From: Cephalotrichum gorgonifer
Taxonomy: Eukaryota; Ascomycota; Sordariomycetes; Microascales; Microascaceae
Assembly (NCBI GenBank): GCA_900312665.1
Contig: ONZQ02000011.1
Location: forward strand, 768,459 to 832,458
Direction: 5' to 3'
Length of the DNA stretch: 64,000 nucleotides
Shown here: positions 11,701 to 22,036 of the stretch, piece after piece
How positions within the stretch are numbered: position 1 is the first letter of the stretch
Layout of the letters: the number at the start of each line of letters is the position of its first letter
The notes under the pieces: generated by a model
What the model was told of the DNA's origin: nothing
The model's input: only the letters and a program-made list of their open reading frames with translations
Databases searched by the model: none
Made by a program: the position numbers and the translations under genes

Positions 11701-12096
11701 GCGATGGTTGGCGACGGGATCAACGACTCGCCGGCGCTGACGGTGGCGGACGTGGGGATCGCGATCGGGAGCGGCAGCGACATCGCCATCTCGTCGGCGG
11801 ACTTCGTCCTGGTGAAGTCGGACCTGGGTTCGGTGCTGACGCTGCTGGACCTCAGCAGGGCCGTGTTCCGCCGGATCATGGTGAACTTTGGGTGGGCGGT
11901 GGTGTTCAACCTGTGCGCGGTGCCGATCGCGGCGGGCGTGCTGTTCCCGATCAGGACGAGCGGCGGCGGGAGGGTGAAGCTGGACCCGGCGTGGGCGGCG
12001 CTGGCGATGGCGCTGAGCAGTATCAGCGTGGTGTTGAGCAGCTTGGCGCTGAGGTGGGGGATCCCCGGTGTTGGGTTCCGGGCGAGGAAGTTGTGA
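8707..12096 (+). CDS. Copper-transporting P1B-type ATPase
   Basis: This pump moves Cu(I) across a membrane using ATP. The 1129-aa product is encoded without introns. Three N-terminal metal-binding domains are visible: a variant HCPSC (about C31/C34), a classical GMTCAVC (C221/C224) and LFCKHCP (C304/C307); between the first two is a small Cys pair in NCEQCKE. Eight membrane spans are expected. The ion-channel motif CPC is at about 727-729 (VVACPCGLALAAPTAIF). The phosphorylated Asp is in DKTGTLT (D772), the P1B-specific His in SSHPVARAI (H818) and the hinge motif in GDGINDSPA (D1003). The actuator loop reads TGEA, as in ATP7A/B. The CPC motif and SSHP make copper the expected substrate. Golgi loading (Ccc2-like) and plasma-membrane detoxification (CrpA-like) cannot be separated here. 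No copper-related neighbour is present. Confidence 0.95.
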   Translation: MAPKRTNGDVGVPPEDHTHVTTSYLLGNLHCPSCVSSIKHVLRETCDPDVLWVSPNIVTSVVTVEHRPTERASVLNMKKALEDAGFEVEAVASTTTDDTQRQALSQLSQPNAGDSSRDAEEGMGIMGGWLWNRMGRRGSRHAGAANSAHIKNCEQCKERLSGEGEGHCADPDSTELEKTMDGSATTTPASARPSVAELESVAVAGEGPAWRATYAVGGMTCAVCVNTITDELIKIPWTYKVAVNLVSNSATVDFIEEGRENDIAEAIEDLGYEATLDKVVSLEKRSQGPKDERTVEIRVDGLFCKHCPGRLTRTLDGFQKSVKVISPATLESPIIKISYVPDAPTFTIRHILRAIEATDPSFSASIFHPPTLEERSRVIRRRHQLGIIRRLIITGIVTIPTFVLGIVYMSLLPHTNPGAMYLMEPWTSGLSRLQVSLCILSTIVYFFGADEFHVRSYKEVRTMWKRGSRTPIIKRFTTFGSMNMLISLGTTVAYFSSVIQMIYAAAANQHHFRDKDVYFDTVVFLTLFILAGRLIESYSKSKTGDAVDLLRNLKPNTAILVEGDKELEHDTVVDVDKLEIGDFVRIPSGASPPGDGTVVKGETEFDESSLTGEARLVSKSVGDEVFAGTVNKTSPIVVKVTGVGGTSMLDQIVNVVQEGQTKRAPMEQIADTMTSYFVPVITLFAIITWVVWIAVGYAGAVPDDIENDGSWVAYALQFSIAVFVVACPCGLALAAPTAIFVGGGIAAKHGILVKGGGEAFEKASKIGCVVFDKTGTLTTGGDPKVTDAEIYPDAETTSDDEALQLLAAIKAVEDNSSHPVARAISAYCASRTTSSVTVGDLQEIAGKGMKATYHTGDAEKSWELLVGNEGLLRDFGVPISEKVAELIKKWGNEAKSIAMVVTKAPGADAAWTLGAALSISDDIRPEAIPIIKMLKESGRQVWMISGDNAFTAGAVARLVGIDPSNVIAGVLPSEKSDKISYLQKTLKEGRSTTRRALVAMVGDGINDSPALTVADVGIAIGSGSDIAISSADFVLVKSDLGSVLTLLDLSRAVFRRIMVNFGWAVVFNLCAVPIAAGVLFPIRTSGGGRVKLDPAWAALAMALSSISVVLSSLALRWGIPGVGFRARKL

Positions 12097-13047
12097 TGGG
12101 GTGGATGAACTGTTTACCCCGAGGGATTCTTTAATGGAGAGAAGGATAGAGAGGGAGGGAGAAAGAGGGGAAGGAAGAGAGAGGCGGGGAGAGACTGATT
12201 AATACTTGTAGCATTCTGAAAAGGGGGGGAAGAGGGCGATCGACTGAGATACCCCGAACGGTCATTTTATCTGTTTTCGAGTTACGAATGTGGGGGAGAG
12301 CTGTATCTGTATGTATCTGGAGCATTGAAGCATAATGGTTGATCTTTATGAGACACTTGAGATGGACTTTGTGATGACTTGATGATGTTGTTCTTGGTGA
12401 GTGGGTGGGTGTGATAGAAGTGAGTGTGTTGAGTTGGTATGAGGGAGTATGAGCATGTTCAGAAGTGTGTGTGTGCCAAGAAGTATGAGTGTATCGAATG
12501 GTACGAGTGTGTTGAGGAGTACGAGTGTGTTCAATTTAGTAGTATGAGTGTAGTAGGTAGTACGAGTACGTTCATTGGTTTATACGTGTGCTAATTATTA
12601 GTAGGATCAAAGGTGTGTTCTATGAGTAAATAGGTGTGTTGACTAGCAGATGGATATGTTGAATAGTACCAGAATTGCGCGAGAGCGAAAGTTGAAGGTG
12701 GACGCCGCTGGTGAGAGGAGCCGATGGCAAGCTGGGCCGCTCGCGAGGCGCCGTGACAATTGCCGGCTATCATGGGTCGGCTCCACCCCCGTTTTAGCGG
12801 GGAACACCCACGCCAACCTCGGTCTCGGCACCAGAGGAGCATATGCACCAAAAGAATCCGGGGAAGCTTCTCAATTGCATTTAAGCCGGCGACCCGCCGC
12901 GTGCTCGAACTTATCGCAATCTAACTAACTCTCATTCGTCTCAACCCCGTCGCAACTCAACACCCGAGGCCGAGAAAGCTCTAGATCCCTCCCTTCATAA
13001 ACCAAATCTCTCCTCAACCATATAACCACCAAACAATAGCAGAAACA
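12097..13047. other. Spacer with degenerate 18-bp minisatellite
   Basis: This region between the ATPase and hydrolase genes has no supportable ORF. Its left part is purine-rich, and its middle is a G/T-rich, strand-asymmetric stretch with repeated GTAYGAGTGTGTT-like units. Near 12785-12802 there is a short C/G hairpin (CCCCG-TTTTAG-CGGGG). The right end, from about 12880, is the likely hydrolase promoter and leader. Confidence 0.5.
12483..12574. repeat. Degenerate 18-nt tandem repeat (GTAYGAGTGTGTTSA)
   Basis: Copies begin at 12483, 12501, 12519, 12542 and 12560, so the period is 18 nt with one 23-nt step. Related G/T-rich fragments extend on both sides to roughly 12421 and 12640. The units share GTAYGAGTGT and diverge towards their ends, as expected for an old minisatellite. 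Confidence 0.6.
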
Positions 13048-14516
13048 ATGACGTCGCCCTTCGTCGTGAGGGAACACGTCGTCCCCGGGGCGCATATACG
13101 GGAGTATGCCCGCGCGACGGCCGACGCGCAGGAGGAGGTCCTCGAGATCGCGGTGAAGGAGTATATCCCCAGGGAGGAAGTTGGAGGTAGTAGTAAGGGA
13201 GCTGGGGGAGTGACGATCCTGGGGGCACATGCGAATGGGTTTCCAAAGGTTAGTTTTTGGTCCCCTCATACTTACTCCTTTGCTTTTCAAGTGAGATAGA
13301 TCGTAAAACATTTAGGTGATGATGCTGAAACTCGTTTTGTGTGGCAGGAACTATATGAGCCTCTGTGGGAAGATCTCTACCGCGAATCTAAGAAGCGTGG
13401 CTTTCGAATTCGGAGCATCATCATCGCCGATGCGGCGTGGCAGGGGAAGTCTGGCCTCTTAAACGCCTCCAAGCTTGGGAATGACCGTATGTTTCCTCCC
13501 CTCTCTCTCCCTCCAACACCAGTCTAGCCGTTCCCCTCCCCCCTTCCCCCTTTACCTCAACCTCGCCTCACTAACATCCCCCAGCGAGCTGGCTCGACTA
13601 CACCCGCGACATCGCCCAAGTCATAAACCACCTCCGCCCGCCCCTCCCCATGATCGGCATCTCCCACTCCTTCGGCGCCGCCGCCCTCGTCAACCTAGCC
13701 CACACCCACCCCCGCCTCCTCACCTCACTCGTCCTCCTCGACCCCGTCATATCCCCGTACTCCTCCACCCCCGGCCCCCTCAACCGCTCCCCCGCCGCCC
13801 AGTCCCTCCGCCGCCGCGAGGTCTGGCCCTCCCGGCCGGAGGCCCGCGCCAAGTTCAACCAGAGCCCCTTCTACAAGGCCTGGGACACGCGCGTCCTGGA
13901 CCGCTGGGTCGAGTTCGGCCTGCGGGACGTCGCGCCCGGCGAGCTCCCGTCCATCACGGGCAACGAAGGTGACAGGGGAAAGGGCGGCGAGGTGACGCTC
14001 ACGACCACGAAGCACCAGGAGGACTTCACCTTCCTGCGCCCCACCGTCGCGGCCTACGACGCCGCCGGCCAGCGCCTCGTGCGCCCCGACCTCGTCCCGG
14101 ACCTACCGCCAGACAACCCGCTCGGCAACTACCCCTTCTACCGCCCCGAGCCGTCCCTTACGCTCTCGCGCCTCCCGTCGCTGCGCCCGGGCGTGCTCTA
14201 TGTCCTCGGCGAGACCTCCAACGTTTCGGACCCCGTCATCACGCGCGACAGGGAGCGCGTCACGGGGACGGGGAGGGGCGGGAGCGGAGGGCGCATGAGG
14301 AGCGTCACGCTCAAGGGCAGGGGCCACCTGATCCCGATGGAGGTGCCGGGCGAGTGCGCCGCGCTGGCGGCGGAGTGGATGGGCGAGGAGCTGGGGAGGT
14401 GGGCGCGGGGCGAGGGGGCCGAGTTCGAGGAGTGGAGGGCCCGGGACGCGAGGGAGAAGACGAGGCTGGGGCCGGAGTGGTATGAGCTGCTTAAGAGGGA
14501 GAAGGCGAAGATATGA
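13048..14516 (+). CDS. Alpha/beta hydrolase, possibly peroxisomal
   Basis: Exons 13048..13248, 13348..13486 and 13585..14516 give 423 aa with phase kept; the second intron has a CACTAAC branch site and CCCAG acceptor. The joins produce HANGFPKELYEPLWEDL and KLGNDPSWLDY. This is the alpha/beta-hydrolase fold: an early HANGFPK oxyanion-type loop, the nucleophile elbow ISHSFGAAAL (nucleophile about S142), LDPVISP after the next strand, and a candidate catalytic His in KGRGHLIPME near the end. The protein resembles a fungal family that includes peroxisomal hydrolases from secondary-metabolite pathways. It ends in Ala-Lys-Ile, close to the non-canonical PTS1 Ser-Lys-Ile, so peroxisomal import is possible. 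No biosynthetic cluster surrounds it, so a general lipid- or ester-hydrolysing role is as likely. Substrate unknown. Confidence 0.85.
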
Positions 14517-14671
14517 TAGACTTTTTGAAAGTTCTGGTCTCTAGATATGGTAGAATATAGATAAGGCCATGGGACATAGAAGCCTGGTTTCAATTCTACG
14601 TATATGTATATATATATATAACTTTACGGCTACCACAAGCCTCTCGCGCGATCCACCTACACATAAACGCT

Positions 14672-17600
14672 CTACGGAGAAGCCCCCTCCTCATCTTCGT
14701 CCTCCCCCTCCTCCCCCTCCTCCCCACTCTCGCCCGGCGCCCAAATCACCAATCCCTCCTTGTCGGCCTTCATCCCGCCGCCCGTAGGCAACACCCTTAG
14801 CACCTTCTGGAAGTACTTATCCTTCACCACCAGCCCCGGCCTGAAAAACGCGCCCCTCACGAGCGGGAGCAGGCGGTAGGAGCTCACCCTCCTCGACATG
14901 GGCAGCACGTGCACCGTCGTCCTCTTCGGGCCCGAGAACGCGAACTCGTCGCTCGGCTCCATCGTTATCCCGAATGTGAGGAAGTGGCTCGACGGGTTCT
15001 CGATCGTGACGTCCAGGTCCATCAAGCCCTCCCCGCCCACCGGCGGCGCCGCCGACGCCGACGCCAGCACGCGCGGCTCCGTCCCGAGGACCGCGTAACG
15101 CGGCGTGAGCAGCGTGGTCGTGTTGACCGAGTCCGACGTGAGCCGCTTCCACCTCAGCACGAGCGCCAGGTCGAGCGTCGCGGGGGCGCGGTCGTCGAGG
15201 CTCAGCTTCTGCGCCGTGATGTCAAAGCGTGCCTCTTGCATCGCACGCGGTGCCACCCTCAGCCCCTCTCCCGGCACCAACGGCCCGTTGGCCGTGGCGC
15301 ACCTGATGTCCCCCGTGCTGGATAGGACCTGCGCGTCCAGGCCAACGATCTGGAGGTCCTCCGTCGCGAAAGAGGCGTAGCGGCACACGAGGCACCACTT
15401 CTGTGCGAGGCCGAGGGGCCGCTGGACGGACTCTTCGTCTTCGTCCGACGCGTCTCGGATCGTGTCCGGGTCAAACACGCTCGGCCACGGGTCCGGATGC
15501 AACCGTGGAGCGAATTCGTAGTTCGCCTCGAACGGACTGACCACGTTGACGGTGAAGGTGTCCTTTTGCAGAATCCGCGTCCCCGGGTCTGAGACGAGGT
15601 GATATGACGCCCTGACGTGGAACTCTAGAGACGAGGGCTGAGCCACCGCGTCGAGGCAAATTTGGATTTTGACCTTGTCCGAGCTCTTAATTGTCCCGAG
15701 GCTGGTCCCGATTAGCTTCGAGGCCTCGGAGTTGGGTGGCGCAGTAACGTCAGGGAGCCCGGCGATCTTGACAGTAGCACTGGGGACGCTGTCGCCGAAA
15801 GCGTGGATGTCGAGCTTCGTGACGGCGTCTTCATCCTCGGCGTTGACTAGCTCGAACTCTAGCGTGATGGGCTCGTTCGCGTAGAACTGGTCCATCACGT
15901 TGGCGGGCTTTATTTCCATCTTGGGCGGACGCGGCTCCACGTGAACGTGGTGGGGGTCATCCCTGCCCATCTTGCGTCGGAAGCCGGAGGGGTCTACCCA
16001 GAACGACCCGGGCATGATGTCCTTGAATGAGATTGTGTATTCGAGCCGGAAGTCGTCAGTGTCCACAATCACCGTGGTGGACTTCGCGCGAGCGTCGCCA
16101 GGATCCCGTAGGGGAATCGCCATCTCATAGACTCTGGTTTGCCCGGGAGACAAAAGGAGGTCTGCGGTCCCCCGGATCGGCGTCAACGTCTCCGAGCAGT
16201 CACTGCCTTCCGCCTCCTCCTCCTCCTCCTCCTCCTTCTCCTCTGCTTCCTCCACTACTTCAGTCTCCACCTTAAGGCCGACTTTAGACAGCACGGTATT
16301 TCCCCGCAATTTGGGGCTTGCAACGGAGGCTGGGTCATGAGTGATGACGATCGGTCTTGGAGTTCCTTCAAACTCCAGCCTCACTTCTGAAAGTTGCACC
16401 GGGGGTGAATCGGGGAACGCATCTGACGTGATTGTGAGTTGCGCAACTGACGTCTCTCCCGCCTTTCCCTGCTCGCTCTTGAAGACGAACGCTGCCGAGA
16501 GAAAGGACGTGTTGGTGTCATCCGACAAGGAAACTGTGGGCTTCGAGGAGCTGTCGATGCCGTCCAGTGACCGAGAGAGGTCGTATGACCAGTTATTCCG
16601 CCTGGAGAACTCTGTACGTTGGTTAGCCACGGAAGGGTTGGAAAAGTAGATGCGGGATATGGAGGTGCTTACTCCTATGCAAAAGCTCCCAATCAATGGT
16701 GAGAACTACATCGGCTAATCCCTTCTTCGCAGCCGCCGGCCTCAAAGTCCAGTTTATATCCTCGGTAATGTCTGTCCAACCCTCCTTCCTGAACGGCATA
16801 TCCTCCCAGATCGGAAGCAAGAGCGCTGTCACATTATCCCACTGCTCGAGCGTAGCAGCTTCCTTTGCACAGTCCAATGACGTTTCCGCAACTAATCGGC
16901 GCTGTCCACGCGCTTGGAACTGAGCCTTGGCGGCCGTGAGAGAGTCCATTATTAGCTGCGAGTAGTCTATACCCGGTTTTTCCAAGGGGAACTCCTCGTG
17001 CGGCGCCGGGCACATGTACGTGTCATAGGTGTACACATTATTCGTGGCGCTGGTCGCCGGCGAGGCATCCGGAGTGCGTCGGTCCTCCTCCGGAATAGAA
17101 TAAGCAAGCGCCCGCCGTATGGCAGTATGCCGCGCAGCCTGACGGTACCAGTATCCGGTATGGTGCATCAGTTCCCAGGGATAATGTCGGTCGCGGGGGA
17201 CTCCCTTCTCCGGTTGAAGGTAGAGGGTTTTCGTCAATCTAAGGGCCTGAATATCCATTCCCTCGATAAGATTAGCCATTACGAGCGACCAGCGGGTTTC
17301 CCACGCCTGCCAGCCGTAGTTGTTCGTGCCTCGCCCCCTGCGGTTGATGAAGTCGGCGATTCGATCCCGATGGACCTGCCAGCGCGAGACCGCCATCGAC
17401 GTCTGCTCGTTCCACAGGAAACATCGTAGCACGCGGATGGCGATTATGTCAGATAGGAGCCGAGCTTCGTTCCACCGGGGACTCCAGCTAGGGATGAGAT
17501 CCCAGACTTCCTGGCTGAGGAGGCCATCGTAGGCTTGCTCGTATGACCGGATGGCCACATCCATTTCCTGGCGGAACTCGGAGAACACGGCCGCCTTGAA

Positions 17601-18558
17601 ATCATATCGCACATACCATCCCGGAAGAGAGAGTGTCTGAGAGGTTCCTGTCGTCGGCGGAACGGTAGGTTGTGGTATTATGCCCCGACTCCGCTTCTTC
17701 CGAGTGTGCCTGACGAGATCCCGGTAATACTCTAGCGACTGGGGGTATAGGGCGGTCAATATAGTATCCACGGCATCAGTCAACTCCTCTAGTGACTCTC
17801 GTGGCGCGATATAGAAGATGGTCCTCCCTGTGGCGAGTCCCGTGCCCTTTCGGATGTTTTCCAGCCTCTCCTGGATGCCGTCGAGGATGGTGCCAGGCGA
17901 GGTCGTGGTGTCGCTCATGAGGGCCACGGCAAGCCTGGTTTTGTATCCAGACTTGGCTATCTCGGCCTTAATGGCATTAATATCCGCCTTGAGCTTGTTG
18001 TCGTCAAGCGTGGAGCGGGTCGGGTCGGACGTCAACGTATAAAAGCACAGGTAGACGCTGGGGACGAGCTCCTGGTGCTTCCGGAGCCATTGGGTATCTA
18101 TGAGACCATCGGGGTAAAGTGGTGAGGCTGGGCTTAGTGGGGAGAATGGCGAGTGGAGGATGGCTTCTTCGGGAGGTTCAATATCGTCGGGGAGGCTAGC
18201 ATGTCGGGCAGGGAAGCGGAAGGCCTGCACAGCACAGAAGAGTTAGAGATGATCGTTTGGCGGAGCCCTTTCACCGGAGGAGGCACCTTACCCTTCCGAC
18301 AGATACAACGCGATATCTATAAGGTGTCTTCTTATCCCTCTGTATCCAAGGCGGCTGGGTCGCGTCTATGCTCTGTAGGTATTTCTCGAGCACTTCTGCA
18401 CTCTCCCCCGTCAAGCAAGACAGCTCAGACTTCAGGGCTACTCCATGGTCTTGGTCTTTGGAGTCACCAGGCACCTCATCCACGAAAGCGCTCGAGAGCC
18501 CGGAGGCGACGAGAAAGGGGACATTGTGATCGAGACTTCCACGAGGATACCCGTCCAT
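14672..18558 (-). CDS. TRAPP complex subunit TRAPPC11-like (foie gras / gryzun domains)
   Basis: This is a probable subunit of a TRAPP tethering complex acting in ER-Golgi and Golgi traffic. Exons are complement(14672..16611, 16673..18224, 18292..18558), giving 1252 aa. The introns are 61 and 67 nt, the former with a CTAAC branch site. The N-terminal part contains LVPSVYLCFYTLTSDP and a helical region. The central foie-gras region carries DFKAAVFSEFRQEMDVAI, SYEQAYDGLL, NEARLLSDIIAIRVLRCF and LIEGMDIQALRLTKTLYL; this alpha-solenoid is typical of TRAPPC11. The C-terminal half is beta-rich, gryzun-like, interrupted by a Glu-rich run near the start of exon 3, and ends in an acidic tail. The gene is convergent with the hydrolase (155 bp between stops) and divergent from RXT2. 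The subfamily call rests on recognised pattern, not alignment. Confidence 0.85.
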
Positions 18559-19342
18559 TGTTGCTGGCCCTCGGCTCCCGGCACGACGTCCGGACTCGGG
18601 GGTGGTTTCAAGGTGTTACGGCGTGGAGGTTCGGCGTGATAGGCGCATATATCCCACGATTAATAGTGTTAGGCTGGAAAGCTCCCTAGACACAGGTTTG
18701 CTCCGAGCTCGATCGATCTACTAGCAGGTGGTTGGTCTAGTCGTCAGCACGGCATTTCCGATGGACGAGGCGGTGGGCGGTTTCTCGTGTAGAAGGAGTC
18801 TGTGATTCGGCGCCGGGAGCTATCCAACCCCAGAAAACATACTTGGGCAAGGACACTCGCGCTCTAGCCCATTGCTGACTGTCGTTCCTAACAAATGTCG
18901 ATCCGAAGCATCACGAGTAGTGGACGACGACACCCCGCCATCAATACAGTGCAATGGAAGCTATATTGCTATGTACCCACTGTGTGGGGCGGCCACAACG
19001 GGAGCCGAAAACCCCATGATTGAACCGATTCAATCCATTCAATGTTCCCCCAAGCTGAGTGGCTCCACACCATTACCTTTGCCAACCAGCTTTCGTAGCC
19101 TCGCTCCTTCCCCAAACCCGCCGCCTCCAATAAATTGATTCTCTCTCTGTGTTCTCTCCCCGCGTCAAGACGAGATCAAACCAGCATATACCCAGTACGA
19201 TACTCTACACTACTCCACGCATCACCTAATACTCTCGCCTTCCAAATTCTCAATCTTTCCCCTCCTGTGCGCAACGAGTCCCTCCCGAGAGACTGCAAGC
19301 CGCATTTCTATGCACTGGCGACCTTGAGCGCCGAACAACGCC
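18559..19342. promoter_or_regulatory. Divergent promoter between TRAPPC11-like and RXT2 genes
   Basis: This spacer of about 0.8 kb carries both start regions. It includes an 18-nt inverted repeat GATTGAA-CCGA-TTCAATC at 19018-19035, followed at once by another partial copy (CCATTCAATG). The 200 bp before the RXT2 start are C/T-rich with several CTCTC runs, which is usual for fungal leaders. No recognised ORF. Confidence 0.5.
19018..19035. repeat. 18-nt inverted repeat in divergent promoter
   Basis: GATTGAA and TTCAATC form perfect 7-bp arms around CCGA. The element lies about 310 bp upstream of RXT2 and about 460 bp upstream of the TRAPPC11-like start. A dimeric factor site is possible; a chance occurrence is not excluded. 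Confidence 0.4.
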
Positions 19343-21058
19343 ATGGCGTCACAACAAGTTTTGTTCGCGGAAACAGTTGCGAGTATCAAAAAGGCTCTTA
19401 AGAGAAAGGCTTATGGTGAGCACCTTCCCCGCACCTTTTTACGCGACATCTTCTTCTGTCCGCTCTAGTCCTGACCACTTAACCATCTCTGCCAGAGTCC
19501 GACTCCGACGATTCGATTGACCACAATGGCAACCGCGGCCAGAAGTTAAAAAAGCGAGCGCGGTTCGCCCGCCGGGGACAGCTAGCACCCGCGACACCTT
19601 CTCAGGTGTATAAGGAGGTTCGGCTCACCTTGAATTGCCAACTCAGTCGACCTTTCGATCCTAACGAGGGCAGCAGGAAATCGAATACGCCGGCGTCAGA
19701 AGACGCATCGTCGCGCGCAATCCACCGCTCGTTGATGACGAAGGCTTCGAGGTCGACAGTGACGATGACGAAGAACGCATACAAGAAGCCCTCTCGAACA
19801 TAGCCGATCTTAACCCATATGCCGACCTTCACCTGGAACGTACGCCATACCCCCCCAACCATCTCCTCTGTGTGCCCGATTCTAGCCATGAACCAACATC
19901 TGACTTATTTTCTTTGCAGAAATCATCGCCCCCCTTACGGCCGTCACCGACCTCCCAAACCACCCCACGCTCTCGACCCCGTTCACGTCAACCACCCTCG
20001 CCGAACTATCGAACCAGGCCAGCGAGCTCATGCGTAGAGAACAAGAGTCGCTCTGGAAAGTCAGGAAGTTAATGACTGGCCTCTGCGGGGACTACACCTG
20101 GATACCATGCGGCCCTCTCGTGGGGCCGAACGACATCGAACTCTTCGCCGATGACCGCACCCCTCAAGAACGGCGCAAGACGCGCCCATCACTGATCGAC
20201 CCCGGCAACGCATCCTCTCCGATGACAAACGGCGATAAGAACACCTCCGTAAACGGCGCCGCGACTGCTGCGGCCGACGCACCGGCGAACTCTACAACTG
20301 GTAAGGCACCGAGTGGAGATGACGTGCCCATGGCGGACGCCAGCGGCGACTCTCGCGAAGATAAAGGTGATGGGGGCCAGCCGTCGGATGGAACCGGCAA
20401 AGAACAGTCGTCCACCCAACCAGACCCAGACAATTCACAAAAAAATCCTTCACTGGACAAGAAACCGGAGACGGGGGCCCCCGCTACGGCAGAAAAAACT
20501 AAGACGGGGCAACCCGGAGATACAGACAAGGCATTATCCACCGACGAAGGCGGGGCGGACGGGGCAGCCCCAAACAGCGCAGGCGGTACTGTTCCCTCTC
20601 AAGCTGCCGATCGGGCGGGCACGTCCAATGCAGGCCCGACCGAACAAGGCGCGAACGGCGAACTACGGCCGGCCGCTCCTACCGCCGACTCAGGCGATGA
20701 AATCTGCATCCACCCCTTCTTCACCCCGCCGGCGAATCCCCTCCCGGACCGCGACATGGGCCTCCCCGAAAAGGAGGCCGAGAACGTGCGGCACCTGATG
20801 TCCCTCTACATCCAGAAGCAAGAAGAGATCTGCCGGGGCGCGACGAAGCTCTACCAGGGCCTAATGAAGGCGGATAGGCTGAGAGCCACGGTGCTGAGGT
20901 GGGCTACGGCCGAGGCACACGTGGGGGAGATGTCAGATGGTGAGGACTGGTACGACAAGGACGAGTGGGGCCTCTCCGATGACCTTGGGAAGGGGCAGGA
21001 TGAGGAGGAAGAGGATACGACGCAGACGGCGAAGAAGACGAGGAATCGCAGGCAGTAA
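19343..21058 (+). CDS. RXT2: Rxt2, subunit of the Rpd3L histone deacetylase complex
   Basis: This is a nuclear transcriptional regulator in the large Rpd3 deacetylase complex. The best exon set is 19343..19415, 19496..19617, 19677..19839 and 19920..21058, giving 498 aa. The second donor is ambiguous: 19606 (GTGTAT) would remove four residues with the same phase, and the acceptor could be 3 nt earlier. The N-terminal Rxt2 domain reads QQVLFAETVASIKKALKRKAY, ESDSDDS, then EIEYAGVRRRIVARNPPL, an acidic DSDDDEER, DLNPYADL and IIAPLTAVTDLPNHPTL. A Thr/Ala/Gly-rich disordered middle follows. The conserved C-terminal part contains QKQEEICRGATKLYQGLMKADRL and AEAHVGEMSDGEDWYDKDEWG, then an acidic, basic-ended tail. 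Both blocks match fungal Rxt2 as I know it. Confidence 0.9.
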
Positions 21059-22036
21059 AGGAAGTGATGAATTGGCCAGGCGTACGGGGGGCAGGTAAGA
21101 GGCAGGGACCGGGTTGGCATCTCCACATTGTTTTACGCGGGTTAGGTTAGGTTAGGTCTCAGGAGTATTATTCCCACCATGCCACAAGGCGGTGTCCGCA
21201 CTTGCAAGAGCAGTCAGTTTTCCTACAGCCCGTCCTTTCTTTTCTCCTATATTACAGATACTTGTGCTTGTATATTTGAAACGTTCCCAGCTGGCACCAG
21301 CCGCCTAGCTGTGTTGGCTCCCTTCACTCTTCTTCCAGACACAGAAACACAGTCGCCAAACATTATGCACAACCATAGACAGATAATGCATGTACATACG
21401 AACAACTTGGAGCATACACTACACCACGTGCGCCTTTGTACATCACAATGAACCGTTGGTCCAGTCCTCCTCGGAAAAGATCGAGAGGGTGCTCGCAAGC
21501 CACTAGCTCAGGAACGCCGTTCATCGAAGCCAGGTACTCCAGGCCTGTGATTGGACGGAGGCCTTTGCACGTCAGTGGGGGTGTGAGCAACAATTAAGAC
21601 GTCCTCGGCGATGATTCGTTCAGGCCACCAGGAGCCATCACCCCCAAGCGCCACCCATCGTGGCTTTTGGTGCCGCGAACGATTGTTTAGATGATCTCGG
21701 GTTCGGGATAGGTGTGGCTACGAACATGGCATCCCCAGGGATTGCGGGGATGCAGACCCCGCTTGAGGAGTCCAGGGCCGGGGCCGTTCGTGATTCGTGG
21801 TGGAAGGTTGCGTGGTCACATTAAGGGCAGACGATCGACGGAAGCATTCCAGAGATTGAGATTGTGCAGATGGGCCGGAAGACTCAGCGGTCCGTCTGCT
21901 TGCCATAAAGGCCTGCTGTGTCCTGTCGCACCGGCGGGGGTATGTCCCTAGAGGAATGGGCGAACGAATACGGCTGGTAAGACAGAGACAGAGTGCGGGC
22001 TCCAGACTATCGTGAGAGGGCGAAGGTTGTTCAAAT
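21059..22036. other. Spacer with three TTAGG units
   Basis: There is no supportable gene in this roughly 1-kb region; ORFs are under 95 codons and unsupported. A short (TTAGG)3 run lies at 21142-21156. The right end is the promoter and leader of the carboxylesterase gene. Confidence 0.5.

Noticed and set aside
13048..21058. A possible secondary-metabolite gene cluster around the alpha/beta hydrolase
   Set aside because: The neighbours are a copper ATPase, a TRAPP subunit and a histone deacetylase subunit; there is no synthase, oxidase, transporter of that type or pathway regulator.
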